A stretch of 64,000 nucleotides of DNA from Bacillota bacterium. Lineage in GTDB: Bacteria > Bacillota > Clostridia > Acetivibrionales > Acetivibrionaceae. Both the position numbers and the translations under genes were made by a program. Below are positions 1 to 9,260 of the stretch, in pieces; position 1 is the stretch's first letter, and each line of letters starts with the position of its first letter. The DNA lies in contig JAEWSG010000085.1 in NCBI GenBank assembly GCA_023398495.1, positions 1 through 64,000 on the forward strand, in the 5' to 3' direction. Below the pieces are notes generated by a model, which saw only the letters and a list, made by a program, of their open reading frames with translations, ran no database searches and was not told where the DNA came from.

Positions 1-120
1 GCCTAATCCTTTCTTCAGATTCCAGTTCACACTGGACACCCTTGGCTTCGGCTGTATCCTTCCCACTGTCGGGTGGATTGGGGACTTTCACCCGTTAGAA
101 CGTGTGCTCACTGGGCACAC
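1..120 (-). mobile_element. Group II intron, 5' end (cut by window edge)
   Basis: Read on the minus strand from position 120 leftwards, the sequence begins GTGTGCCCAG, which fits the conserved GUGYG 5' end of group II introns. It continues with GGGTGAAAGTCCC, then CCAAGGGTGTCC and GGAATCTGAAGAAAGG, phrases typical of domain I of bacterial group II introns. It starts one base after the T-tract of the secF terminator, the preferred site of class C introns. The rest of the ribozyme, and any reverse transcriptase gene, would lie left of the window. The class assignment is inference from the insertion site. Confidence 0.72.
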
Positions 121-157
121 CAAAAACCCGAGGAGCAAATAAACTGCCCTCGGGTTT
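121..157 (-). terminator. Rho-independent terminator of secDF
   Basis: Perfect 10-bp stem (arms 124-133 and 148-157, AAACCCGAGG type) followed by a T run on the minus strand, 18 bases after the secF stop. The group II intron starts directly behind it. Confidence 0.88.
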
Positions 158-174
158 GACTGCAAAAAATTTTA

Positions 175-1131
175 TTACGCTTTTACAGGCTTTGAAGCCA
201 ACTTTCTCTTTGCCTGCCATTCCTTTAGCATTACCCACACTGGGCTTGCTATAAATATGGTTGAATATACACCGCTTATCATACCAACTAAAAGTGGTAA
301 TATAAACTCCATGATAGAATCTATTTTGTTATACCATGCAAACGCAAACAGGATAAGTACACACATTCCTGTAGTTGCAGCAGTATTTAATGTACGGCTC
401 ATTGTCTGCTTAATACTCTTGTTTGTAAGTGACGCAAGAGTTTCCTTTCTAAGCAGGACACTATTTTCTCTTATCCTGTCGAATATGACAATGGTATCAT
501 TCAAGGAATATCCAAGAATGGTAAGAATAGCTGCTATAAAGGATTCGTTGACAGGTATGTTGAATACGGCATATAAAACAATCATAACTCCAACGTCATG
601 CACTAAGGCAACTACCGAAGCAAATCCTGCAAGAAGACCATTCATGGCATTAAATCTGATCCATACATAAACCAGCATCAATATGCAAGCAAGTACAACA
701 GCCCACATACTTTTTCTCGATAGTTCCTTACTCATTGATGCATCAACATCTCTCAAGCCTATTTCTGCACCCTCTTTAACTTTAAACTCCTTGCTGATTG
801 CACTGACAAGGTTGTTGTACTCTTCGTTAGAAAGCTTTTCTTTAGAAGATACGCTCAAAACAAGAAGATCAATTCTTTCATTTTCTTTGCTTGCATCAAA
901 GGTATATGAATGTTGTGCATTTACAACTTTACCTGTAGCTTCTTTTGCAATTTCTTCAGCCTTTTGGGTATCGATATTCTGCTCTGTTACTTGAATTTCA
1001 ACAAGCGTACCACCTTGAAACTGAATATCCAAATTAAAACCTTGATGAACTATAAAACCAATTATGCCAATCAGGAAAACCAATCCTGAGAGAGCAAAGA
1101 AATATTTTTTGTTAGCAATAAAATCAAACAT
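175..1131 (-). CDS. secF: Protein translocase subunit SecF
   Basis: 318-residue integral membrane protein. With SecD it forms the accessory complex that uses the proton gradient to complete Sec-dependent export. The first membrane segment is at residues ~10-30, followed by the periplasmic-type P1 domain (QGGTLVEIQV near residue 40). Five C-terminal helices follow, with the family motif around ALVHDVGVMIVLYAVF. Its ATG overlaps the end of secD by 8 bases, so the two are translationally coupled. Length and order are normal for Firmicutes. Confidence 0.97.
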   Translation of the reverse strand: MFDFIANKKYFFALSGLVFLIGIIGFIVHQGFNLDIQFQGGTLVEIQVTEQNIDTQKAEEIAKEATGKVVNAQHSYTFDASKENERIDLLVLSVSSKEKLSNEEYNNLVSAISKEFKVKEGAEIGLRDVDASMSKELSRKSMWAVVLACILMLVYVWIRFNAMNGLLAGFASVVALVHDVGVMIVLYAVFNIPVNESFIAAILTILGYSLNDTIVIFDRIRENSVLLRKETLASLTNKSIKQTMSRTLNTAATTGMCVLILFAFAWYNKIDSIMEFILPLLVGMISGVYSTIFIASPVWVMLKEWQAKRKLASKPVKA

Positions 1132-2461
1132 TGACTTTGCCTCCCTTCACACCATACAACCAAGTGTTTTTTGCAAATTTTAAGCTTGATACTGCCTGAA
1201 GCAAAGTTTTTGATATGGATATACAAGTTATAAAGTTTAACAATACTCCAAGAGCCAAAGTAAAGGCAAAGGACTGTATAGGCCCGGTACCTAAGAAATA
1301 AAGTACAGCTGCAGCAATCAAAATGGTGATATTTCCGTCAAATATAGCTGTAAAAGCTCTCTTAAATCCTACATCAATGGCTGCTTTTACAGTCTTACCG
1401 GATCTTATCTCCTCTTTAATTCTTTCATAAATTATAACGTTTCCGTCAAGGCTCATGCCTATGGTCAGTATAATACCCGCAATACCAGGCAATGTAAGTG
1501 ACATATGAGAATATGCTATAACCATTATCTGTGCTACTATCGCGAACATAAAAGCTATATCTGCTATAATTCCAGGAAGCCTGTAGTAGAGCAAGATATA
1601 CAAACCAACCAGAATCAAAGCTACCAACCCTGCAAGCATGATTACATTAAGTGCACTCTGTCCAAGTATTGGACTTATTTGTTCGAGATCCTTTGCTACA
1701 AGTTTGAATGGAAGTGCACCGGCATTTATTGTGTCGGAAAGTTTTTTTGCTTCCTTGGCAGTATCTTCTACGGTGTAACCACCTACCGAGATTGTTGCAC
1801 TGTCCTTGCCAGTTATTTTCGTCTCAACAGTAGGAGCAGAAATTAACTGCTTGTCCATAAATATGGCTAAAGGCTTTCCAACAAGTCTTTCGGTTGCCAC
1901 TTCAAATTTCTTTGCACCTTCATCGCTTAAATGAAGTCTTACAATTGTTCTACCTGTTCTTTGATCCAGTTCAGGTTCAGTAGTTACTATATCATCACCC
2001 TTTAGTACGATTTTATCATCTAAAGGAAGATAGTCCTTATTTTCATCTACCTTCTCAGGGTCTACTTCCCTGAAGGTCAACATTGCTGTCATACCTATCT
2101 CTTCGATCGCTTCTCTTGGATCCTGCTCAACCTGTCCAACCTGATAGGGTATTTCTAAAATAATTCTCTTGTTTGCTTTTTCCAATAAAAGTGTTTTGTC
2201 AAAAATCCTTTTATTGTTCAATCTGTTTTCTATGGTCTGTCTTGCAGCTTCCATCTGTGAATCTGTAGGATTTGCACCCTCTTCAGCTGTCAATACAGCT
2301 CTGATTCCTCCTCTGATGTCTATTCCGTACCTGATATTTTTTTCTACGTTTTTAACATTAACTTCCGTCCCTGGAATTTGAAGCCCTGCTAAAGCAATAT
2401 AGGTCATAATACCTATAATGATAATCAGCACAATGGACTTAACCCCGTAGTTGCCTTTCAT
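1124..2461 (-). CDS. secD: Protein translocase subunit SecD
   Basis: 445 residues from the ATG at 2461, chosen because an AGGGGG ribosome site lies about 9 bases upstream. The longer open frame to 2533 lacks such a site. An N-terminal membrane helix (residues ~8-28) is followed by the large extracytoplasmic P1 region with the DIRGGIRAVL motif, then by the membrane domain containing GIAGIILTIGMSLDGNVII. Partner of SecF just downstream. The HD hydrolase and SCIFF genes lie upstream in the same direction. Confidence 0.96.
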   Translation of the reverse strand: MKGNYGVKSIVLIIIIGIMTYIALAGLQIPGTEVNVKNVEKNIRYGIDIRGGIRAVLTAEEGANPTDSQMEAARQTIENRLNNKRIFDKTLLLEKANKRIILEIPYQVGQVEQDPREAIEEIGMTAMLTFREVDPEKVDENKDYLPLDDKIVLKGDDIVTTEPELDQRTGRTIVRLHLSDEGAKKFEVATERLVGKPLAIFMDKQLISAPTVETKITGKDSATISVGGYTVEDTAKEAKKLSDTINAGALPFKLVAKDLEQISPILGQSALNVIMLAGLVALILVGLYILLYYRLPGIIADIAFMFAIVAQIMVIAYSHMSLTLPGIAGIILTIGMSLDGNVIIYERIKEEIRSGKTVKAAIDVGFKRAFTAIFDGNITILIAAAVLYFLGTGPIQSFAFTLALGVLLNFITCISISKTLLQAVSSLKFAKNTWLYGVKGGKVNV

Positions 2462-2567
2462 CTGTAAAATTCCCCCTTTTTTATCTTGTCCACATGAAGA
2501 TATTATATAACTATAAGATTTGCTCGTCAACAAAAATCAGCTATACAAAGATGTTATTTTAAGGTTT

Positions 2568-3233
2568 TTATAGTAAATGTGTGCCATTTATTATAAGTTG
2601 AAACTTCAGCCCTAAAAACTCAGCTGCTCTTCTGTTCATTGTCATACGAACCAAAAATATCTCGAAATAATCCATCACCGGGCAGATATCAGTATCTATA
2701 TGCAATTCAAGCACTGCAATTTTCTTTTCCTTGTCGACATAAATCTTTGAACTATCAACTGCATAGTTTACCCTGTCATGAATATCAAAAGTAGCTATTT
2801 CATTGTTTCTTACCCTCGTCCGATGAACATCGGATTTATCTGCGAGTATCAAGGCAGCTGTCAATACGCTTACAGCCCCTCCACTACCTTCATCATGATG
2901 ACCAATTGCCAGCATAATTTCAGCAGCTTCCCTTATGTCCATCCCGATTTTCACCAGTATCTGGTGAGCCAGAATAGCTCCATAATGAGCATGATCAACT
3001 CTATTCACCGAATTGCCTATATCATGAAGAAATCCGGCGATTCTGGCAAGCTCTATTTCTCTTTCACTATATCCCAGTGTCTTCAAAATGTTACCTGCGA
3101 CGCTAGATACCAGACCCACATGTCTGAAGGAGTGTTCGGTATAACCTAACTCAGCCAGCTGCTTGTCCGCTATCTCAAAAAGAGCTTTTACCTCTTCATT
3201 TTTTTTAAGGTCTTCCAAAGTGATAATAGCCAT
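2568..3233 (-). CDS. HD-domain phosphohydrolase
   Basis: 221 residues. Metal-binding HD motifs are visible: H38, HDIGNSVNR near residue 69, DHAHYGA, and GHHDEGSGG near residue 112, then a D in ILADKSDVHR. This is the arrangement of a single-domain HD phosphohydrolase. The substrate cannot be read from the sequence. The family commonly acts on nucleotides or phosphorylated small molecules. A GGAGG site precedes the ATG. It sits between secD and the SCIFF maturase on the same strand, a recurring clostridial neighbourhood. Confidence 0.85.
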   Translation of the reverse strand: MAIITLEDLKKNEEVKALFEIADKQLAELGYTEHSFRHVGLVSSVAGNILKTLGYSEREIELARIAGFLHDIGNSVNRVDHAHYGAILAHQILVKIGMDIREAAEIMLAIGHHDEGSGGAVSVLTAALILADKSDVHRTRVRNNEIATFDIHDRVNYAVDSSKIYVDKEKKIAVLELHIDTDICPVMDYFEIFLVRMTMNRRAAEFLGLKFQLIINGTHLL

Positions 3234-3260
3234 ATAACAATCCTCCGTTTATGCAATCAC

Positions 3261-4607
3261 TTACACTCCTTGTGACTTTATCCAGAGTGCACATTCTACC
3301 CTCTTTTTTTCCAGCTCACAACCAACTTTATAAGGAATATTTATGTCGTTATTGAACTGGTGTGCATTTGCTGCACAACCTCCGCTGCAATAAAACTTTG
3401 CCCAGCACTTGCTGCATTCTTCCTTGGTATAAACGTTAGACCCTTTAAAATATTCCTGAATACCAGTATTTGATATGCCTTCGGAAACATTACCCATTTT
3501 AAAATCGCTATTACCTACAAACTGATGGCAAGGGTATATATCACCTTCGGGAGTTATTGCAACGTACTCATGACCTGATCCGCAACCTCTGAGCCTTTTT
3601 GCAATACATGGCCCCTGAGACAGATCTATCATAAAGTGAAAGAAATTGAAGCCCTTTCCCTCTGCTTTACGTTTAACAAGCTCTGAAGCAAGCTTCTCAT
3701 ACTCGGCAAACAGCAAAGGCAAATCTTCTTCTCTAAGGTCATAACCAGAATCCTTTGCTGAAACCACAGGCTCAACCGATATTTGTTTAAAACCTTGGTC
3801 GGCCAGATGAAGTACGTCCTTGGAAAAATCAAGGTTTTCTCTCGTGAAAGTACCACGGACATAGTATTTATCCTGACCTCTTGAATCAGCCATATCCTTT
3901 ATTTTAGGCATTATGTCACTATAACAGCCGGTACCGTCAACTCTGTACCTCATTTTGTCATTGACTTCCTTTCGGCCGTCAACGCTTAAAACTACATTTT
4001 GCATGTTATCATTTAGATAATTCTTGATTTCTTCATTCAATAGCAAGGCATTTGTAGTTAATGTAAACCTGAAATTCTTCCCATTCTCTTTCTCTTTAGC
4101 TTTTGCGTAAGCTACAATTTCCTTAACAACTTCAAAGTTCATCAGAGGCTCACCGCCAAAAAGGTCAATCTCAAGGTTTCTCCTGCTTCCCGATGCCTCT
4201 ATTACGAAATCAATAGCCTGTTTTCCTACTTCAGCCGACATCATGGTCCTTTGACCACCAAAATCACCCGTTGAAGCAAAACAGTATTTGCACCTTAAAT
4301 TACAGTCGTGGCTTATATGAAGGCAAAGTGCCTTGACAACGGGCTTCTTATCCCATAAGGAAACAGTATCCTTATAAACATCTTCGGAATAGAGCATTCC
4401 TTCTGCCTTAAGACTCTCTATATCCTTAATTGCTTCCCTGACTTCTTCACTTTTATACTTCGATGAAAGCAACTCAACTACTTTCTCCGCCTCATTATTT
4501 TCATAATATTCCAATGCATCATAGGCAACATCATCAAAAATATGAACTGAACCACTGTTCACATCAACAACAATGTTGGTTCCAAATAACGAAAACTTGT
4601 GGATCAT
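3261..4607 (-). CDS. scfB: SCIFF peptide radical SAM maturase
   Basis: 448 residues. The radical SAM cluster motif CNLRCKYC places cysteines at 102, 106 and 109. The C-terminus has SPASM-type cysteines binding auxiliary clusters (CGSGHEYVAI, then CSKCWAKFYCSGGC near residue 400). The N-terminal ~90 residues form the peptide-recognition region. The family installs thioether (sactionine-type) crosslinks from cysteine sulfur to alpha carbons of the SCIFF peptide, whose gene is immediately upstream at 4712-4852. The role of the mature peptide is unknown. Confidence 0.95.
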   Translation of the reverse strand: MIHKFSLFGTNIVVDVNSGSVHIFDDVAYDALEYYENNEAEKVVELLSSKYKSEEVREAIKDIESLKAEGMLYSEDVYKDTVSLWDKKPVVKALCLHISHDCNLRCKYCFASTGDFGGQRTMMSAEVGKQAIDFVIEASGSRRNLEIDLFGGEPLMNFEVVKEIVAYAKAKEKENGKNFRFTLTTNALLLNEEIKNYLNDNMQNVVLSVDGRKEVNDKMRYRVDGTGCYSDIMPKIKDMADSRGQDKYYVRGTFTRENLDFSKDVLHLADQGFKQISVEPVVSAKDSGYDLREEDLPLLFAEYEKLASELVKRKAEGKGFNFFHFMIDLSQGPCIAKRLRGCGSGHEYVAITPEGDIYPCHQFVGNSDFKMGNVSEGISNTGIQEYFKGSNVYTKEECSKCWAKFYCSGGCAANAHQFNNDINIPYKVGCELEKKRVECALWIKSQGV

Positions 4608-4639
4608 AATTCAAATCTCCTTAATACTTTTAATAACTA

Positions 4640-4672
4640 AAAAGTGAAAGGCGTAACCTTCCTTTCACTTTT
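4640..4672 (-). terminator. Intercistronic hairpin between scfA and scfB
   Basis: Perfect 12-bp inverted repeat (4640-4651 with 4661-4672, loop of 9). On the minus strand the 3' arm runs into CTTTTTAG, a short T-run. It lies between the peptide gene and its maturase. A partial terminator here would make peptide mRNA more abundant than enzyme mRNA. Confidence 0.72.
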
Positions 4673-4711
4673 GGTTATAACTATTGATTAAATAGCTTCT
4701 AAACTTCTAGT

Positions 4712-4852
4712 TTAGTTTTTTTCACAGCTCTGATTTGCAACAGTACATGAAGTCTTGCAAGCTGACTGGCATGAAGTCTGACATTCGCCGCAACCGCCCT
4801 TTTTCAAGCTGTCTTTTAATGTTGAGCCATTTATAGTCTTAACATGTTTCAT
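4712..4852 (-). CDS. scfA: SCIFF ribosomal peptide precursor (six Cys in forty-five)
   Basis: 46 residues from the ATG at 4852, which has a GGGGGG ribosome site 8 bases upstream. The open frame extends further but without a site. The N-terminal leader (MKHVKTINGSTLKDSLKK) is the conserved SCIFF leader. The core contains exactly six cysteines, at 21, 24, 28, 32, 36 and 43, with several Cys followed by Ser/Thr. It is the substrate of the radical SAM enzyme encoded just downstream. This pair is a near-universal clostridial signature. Confidence 0.95.
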   Translation of the reverse strand: MKHVKTINGSTLKDSLKKGGCGECQTSCQSACKTSCTVANQSCEKN

Positions 4853-4960
4853 CTTATTTCCCCCCATTGTTAAATTTACAGCCCATATTATAGCACATAA
4901 AATCAATCTTGGAAAGAAAAATATTGACAAAGGGGTGTACGAAAAATAAATACACCCTGT

Positions 4961-5872
4961 CTACGAAAGCCTTAAATCTTCCACCAATTTTTTAAAGTAC
5001 TCCGGAGGCTCTGCACTAAACTCCATGTACTCATTTTTTACAGGATGAACAAAGCCGAGCGTTTTAGCATGAAGTGCCTGTCCACCTATATCATATTTGT
5101 CTTTTTTCTTACCGTAAACGGTGTCACCTATAATAGGATAACCTATATACGACATATGAACCCTTATCTGGTGTGTTCTACCCGTCTCTAACTTCACTTC
5201 TATCAAGGTTGCATCTTTGAACCTTTCAAGTACTTTAAAATATGTAACAGCCCTTCTTCCGTTATTTGTATTGACAGCCATCTTCTTTCTGTCCACAGGA
5301 TGCCTTCCGATAGGAGCATCTATCTTTCCTGATTCTTCCCTTATAATCCCGTGAACCAGTGCAATATAAATTCTGTTAATATCATGTTCCTTAAGTTTTG
5401 AAGAAAGCTTTTCATGAGCCTCATTGCTCTTTGCAACCACAAGTACACCGGAAGTATCCTTATCTATCCTATGAACAATGCCTGGCCTTATTACTCCGTT
5501 AATGCTGGATAAGCTGTCTCCACAGTAGTCCATCAATGCATTTACCAATGTACCTGAATAATTCCCGACAGCCGGGTGCACCACCATGCCCCTTGGCTTG
5601 TTTACCACCAAAACATCCTCATCCTCATACAAAACCGGAATATCGATACTTTCAGGCACTATATCCAGTACCTCGGGATCAGGAATTTTTACTGTTACAT
5701 CATCATTAACCTTAACCTTGTAATTTGACTTTACTATAGCTCCGTTTACCAAAACAAGCCCATCGCCTAACAACTTCTGTATATAAGAGCGGGAATATTC
5801 ATCAAGCTTGCCTGAAATCCAGGCATCTATTCTAGCTCCATTTTCTTCTGATATCAACTTAATCTCTTCCAT
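4961..5872 (-). CDS. rluD: RluA-family 23S rRNA pseudouridine synthase (RluD-like)
   Basis: 303 residues from the ATG at 5872; an upstream in-frame ATG at 5932 has no good ribosome site. An S4 RNA-binding domain covers residues ~12-75. The catalytic RluA core follows, with the HRIDKDTSG motif that carries the catalytic aspartate. The C-terminal part has RTHQIRVHMSYIGYPIIGD, also typical of the family. It converts uridines of 23S rRNA to pseudouridine. lspA is 66 bases upstream, an arrangement common in Firmicutes. The exact target site cannot be told from sequence alone. Confidence 0.93.
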   Translation of the reverse strand: MEEIKLISEENGARIDAWISGKLDEYSRSYIQKLLGDGLVLVNGAIVKSNYKVKVNDDVTVKIPDPEVLDIVPESIDIPVLYEDEDVLVVNKPRGMVVHPAVGNYSGTLVNALMDYCGDSLSSINGVIRPGIVHRIDKDTSGVLVVAKSNEAHEKLSSKLKEHDINRIYIALVHGIIREESGKIDAPIGRHPVDRKKMAVNTNNGRRAVTYFKVLERFKDATLIEVKLETGRTHQIRVHMSYIGYPIIGDTVYGKKKDKYDIGGQALHAKTLGFVHPVKNEYMEFSAEPPEYFKKLVEDLRLS

Positions 5873-5938
5873 ACTTGTACCTATCTTTCCAGTGAAATTT
5901 AACACTTTATATACGTTTATTTGGTTTTGCACCAGATT

Positions 5939-6418
5939 TTACTCTTTCTCTGTTTTTTCTGTAATAACCTTGTCTTCCTTCATAAAAAACAAAATATAAC
6001 AGGACAAAAGTATAGTGCCTATTACTATAAAAGAATCAGCAACATTAAAAGTGGGAAAATTGTATGCTCCAAAATGGAAATCCAAAAAATCCACAACTCC
6101 GCCTTCCCTAAAAGCCCTGTCGATAAAATTTCCAATTGCTCCACCCAGCACCATCGAAAGTGATATACTGTACATCTTGTTTTTAGACTTGTAAAGCATA
6201 TATCCAATTACGATTGATACAATAAGTGTAACAGGAATTAAAAATGCTTTTCCATTTTGGAAAATACCCCAAGCCGCACCAGTATTCTGATAGTGTGCCA
6301 GATAAAAAAAGCCATTAATTACAGGTTTCATTTCTCCATAACCTATACTATTAATTACTACATACTTGGTCAACTGATCCAATCCTATTATTACCAGAAT
6401 TATAAATGCCCAAATCAT
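5939..6418 (-). CDS. lspA: Lipoprotein signal peptidase (signal peptidase II)
   Basis: 159 residues with four membrane helices. The two catalytic aspartates are recognisable in GGAIGNFIDRAF and in FNVADSFIVIGT. The enzyme cleaves signal peptides of diacylglyceryl-modified prolipoproteins such as the binding protein encoded at 6512-8170. It forms a probable operon with rluD downstream. Confidence 0.95.
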   Translation of the reverse strand: MIWAFIILVIIGLDQLTKYVVINSIGYGEMKPVINGFFYLAHYQNTGAAWGIFQNGKAFLIPVTLIVSIVIGYMLYKSKNKMYSISLSMVLGGAIGNFIDRAFREGGVVDFLDFHFGAYNFPTFNVADSFIVIGTILLSCYILFFMKEDKVITEKTEKE

Positions 6419-6511
6419 AATTATCCTTTACCTTTCTATAATTTATCAGCTAAGATTATAAATATTTATTCCTTGGTTGTAAAGCATAAAAATACCTCAA
6501 CCAGTAAAAAG

Positions 6512-8170
6512 TCATGTCAATGGAATATACCATCTGGTCATATCAAAATACTTATTCCATAAATGAGGTGCAAATCCGCCCTTTATCCGCTTACTGTATA
6601 TTACCGCATCATTATAAAAGAAGAGCCCAAGATAAGGTACATCCTGATTAATTAATCCTTTCATGTTTGTAAAATATGCTTTTTTAGCCGATTCATTCCG
6701 CTCCTTGATTATCATTTTTAAATACTTGTCAACCTCTTCGTTCTTATAACCGGAAATATTAAGCGTTCCAGCTTCAGAAGAATACATAAAAGACAAATCA
6801 GGAACAGTCGCTACAGTACAGCCTAACAGCACCATATCAAATTTCTTTTTGTTTATATTTTTAAATTCATCTTCCCAGGTCGCTTCCTTAACATTAAGTT
6901 CTATACCTATTTCCTTTAGTTGTGCTTTTATTTCATTTGCAACTTTGATCCTAAGTGCATTATCACTATTAACCAGCATCTCCAATTTAAGCGGAGTTTT
7001 AACACCGTTAATTTTATTATAAAGAATACCGTTTTCTTCTTTCCAACCGCTATCTAAAAGCAGCTTCTTTGCCATTTCCTTATCTTCATTGTAATGAACT
7101 GCCTTCGTGTCATTAAGCCAAGTATCTGGCATCACAGGCAAATCAGAGGCAACAGCCTCTCCAGGTATTAAGTCATTGATGATTTTGGTCTTGTCAATTG
7201 CATATGCTATAGCCTGCCTTACTTCGGTAAATTTCAATATTTTATTTGACAGATTAAATGCAATATACTCATACTCGTTACTTGTATACCTTTTAAGCAC
7301 AATATCCGATCTACCGTTGTATTTTGACCACCAGGTCCTGTCAATTGCAATAAGATCTGTATCTCCACCCTGGAAAGCAGCAGTACTGCTTTTTGTTTTA
7401 TCGAATACACGAATGTCTATCTCTTCAATGTAAGGTAAAGCCAATGCATTCTCATCCTTCTTTTCTACCTGCCACCATTTTTCATTGCTCCTTAACTTAA
7501 TGTGACTACCCATTTTGTATTCCACAAATTTATACGGCCCTGTGCCTACCGGACTATTATTGTGGGTCGAAGTAACCAGTTCTCCTCCGTCATACAGGTG
7601 TTTAGGAAGTATTGGAAAAGTCATTAACTCAGCTGTAAAAGAGTTGGGATTTTTTAAAACCATCTTAAACGTCTTTGAGTCAGCGGCTGCAAACGTAATA
7701 ATATTATCCAGATTTTTTTTGTATGAACTACTTGGACTGCTGATAATAGAATTAACGGTAAACTCAACATCCTCAGCGGAAAAAGGCACATTATCATGCC
7801 ATATTATATCTTCCTTTAAATGAAACGTCCACGTCAACCCGTCAACTGAAATTTCCCATTTGTTTGCAAGAACAGGCACTGCCTTTTGATTTTTATCAAC
7901 GACAACAAGACTTTCATATATAAAACCCGAATAATCCCTGACATACAAGTTATTAGTCAATATAGGGTTTAAAGTATCAGGAATAGTAGAATAAAGCTTT
8001 AATACCCCTCCTTTTACAGGCCCAGTATCTATGACATCATCCTGACTGTTTAAAAAATTATATTCTTTTTCCTCTTCATCATTTCCACTCCCAAGGCTTA
8101 ATGTTCCACAGGACGTAAATAAAACACCTGCAACTATAGTAATTATCAGAAACAATGCTTTTTTATTCAA
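6512..8170 (-). CDS. ABC transporter substrate-binding lipoprotein, family 5 (peptide type)
   Basis: 552 residues if translation starts at the TTG at 8170, preceded by AGGGAGAG at good spacing. This start also gives a clean lipoprotein signal of 21 residues ending LFTSC. A GTG 48 bases upstream is the alternative. The family-5 solute-binding fold is indicated by LKLYSTIPDTLNPILTNN, WTFHLKEDIIWHD and a length near 550. Substrates in the family are oligopeptides, nickel or sugars, and cannot be chosen here. No permease or ATPase genes are adjacent, so it is an orphan receptor in this window. Confidence 0.88.
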   Translation of the reverse strand: MNKKALFLIITIVAGVLFTSCGTLSLGSGNDEEEKEYNFLNSQDDVIDTGPVKGGVLKLYSTIPDTLNPILTNNLYVRDYSGFIYESLVVVDKNQKAVPVLANKWEISVDGLTWTFHLKEDIIWHDNVPFSAEDVEFTVNSIISSPSSSYKKNLDNIITFAAADSKTFKMVLKNPNSFTAELMTFPILPKHLYDGGELVTSTHNNSPVGTGPYKFVEYKMGSHIKLRSNEKWWQVEKKDENALALPYIEEIDIRVFDKTKSSTAAFQGGDTDLIAIDRTWWSKYNGRSDIVLKRYTSNEYEYIAFNLSNKILKFTEVRQAIAYAIDKTKIINDLIPGEAVASDLPVMPDTWLNDTKAVHYNEDKEMAKKLLLDSGWKEENGILYNKINGVKTPLKLEMLVNSDNALRIKVANEIKAQLKEIGIELNVKEATWEDEFKNINKKKFDMVLLGCTVATVPDLSFMYSSEAGTLNISGYKNEEVDKYLKMIIKERNESAKKAYFTNMKGLINQDVPYLGLFFYNDAVIYSKRIKGGFAPHLWNKYFDMTRWYIPLT

Positions 8171-8270
8171 GTTTTTTCTCTCCCTTTTAGGATGTAAATT
8201 ACTACCAAACTTTTCCACGCCATTTATATTTGCTATGCGTCAAAATGCTATGAGTGGGGAAGTTGAGTTT

Positions 8271-9110
8271 TTACTTCTTAAGCTGCATAATTGCTGAAAG
8301 AGTGCCTGTCTTTCCATTATCTCCCCTGTGTGAAAAGAAAATATCCTTGTTACATTTCGTACATATTCCGCTCAGCACAATCTTATTTTCCTTTAATCCT
8401 TCCGATTCAAGAGTTCTTCTGATTATTCCGGGAAGATCTATAAACCATTTCTCCTCTAGCTTTTTACAATACTCACCACACCATTTAAAAGCACTGATAA
8501 ATTGAAGATATACGTCCTCACCCACTTCAAAACAACATTGACCTATTGAAGGTCCAACAGCCGCTTCAATATCAGAAGGCTCACAGCCATATACCTCTCT
8601 CATTTTAAGAACAGCTTCCTTTGAAATTTCTTTCAGTGTACTTCGCCAACCTGAGTGAACAAGTGATATAACTTTCTTTACCGGATCAAACAAAAATACT
8701 GGCACACAATCCGCATAAAAAGTAACAAGAGCTACATCCGCAATATTTGTCATCAAACCGTCAATACCAATAATATCACTCTTTTTGTAGATCCCCTTAC
8801 CTCTGTCACTCTCATGAACCACCCTTATTTTATTATCATGGACCTGATTTGAAAGAACCATATTTCTTGTATCTATACCCAAAACTTCAGCTATTCTTCT
8901 ATAGTTTTCTTCAACGTTTTCCCTATTATCATTTTTATTGAAGGCCATGTTAAGTGATTTGTACTCCCCTTCGCTTACCCCACCTCGCCTGGTTGTAAAG
9001 CCATGAATAAGGATATCTGAATATTTATCGAGGTTGTTAAGACGGATGTATTCAACACCGTTTTTTTCAATGTATGTTATATTTGGGTTCGATAGAAATC
9101 TTTCTTCCAA
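8271..9110 (-). CDS. pgeF: Peptidoglycan editing factor PgeF / laccase-domain protein (YlmD/YfiH family)
   Basis: 279 residues. A TTG start at 9110 is used because AGGAGGG lies 7 bases upstream. Family motifs seen are FTTRRGGVSEGEY, the metal-binding YADCVPVF and HSGWRS segments, and a Cys-His pair in the IGQCCFEVGEDV region. Members hydrolyse mis-incorporated amino acids in muropeptide precursors, and some show purine nucleoside phosphorylase or oxidase activity. Nothing in the neighbourhood narrows this further. Confidence 0.88.
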   Translation of the reverse strand: MEERFLSNPNITYIEKNGVEYIRLNNLDKYSDILIHGFTTRRGGVSEGEYKSLNMAFNKNDNRENVEENYRRIAEVLGIDTRNMVLSNQVHDNKIRVVHESDRGKGIYKKSDIIGIDGLMTNIADVALVTFYADCVPVFLFDPVKKVISLVHSGWRSTLKEISKEAVLKMREVYGCEPSDIEAAVGPSIGQCCFEVGEDVYLQFISAFKWCGEYCKKLEEKWFIDLPGIIRRTLESEGLKENKIVLSGICTKCNKDIFFSHRGDNGKTGTLSAIMQLKK

Positions 9111-9205
9111 ACTCTGTCCCTCCTGATTGCATTATTATTTTTCATAAAAAATCATACCATACATTATTACTATTCACAAGATAAGGTATACTTTTCCAGC
9201 CACAA

Positions 9206-9242
9206 AAAACGCCCTATGATTTACCATCCTCATGGGCGTTTT
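9206..9242 (-). terminator. Terminator after the PilZ gene
   Basis: AAAACGCCC/GGGCGTTTT stem extended by ATGA/TCAT with one bulged base (9206-9219 with 9230-9242). It lies between the PilZ stop and pgeF. The A/T flanks could let it work in either direction. Confidence 0.8.
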
Positions 9243-9260
9243 GAAGCCTTTGATTTTATT

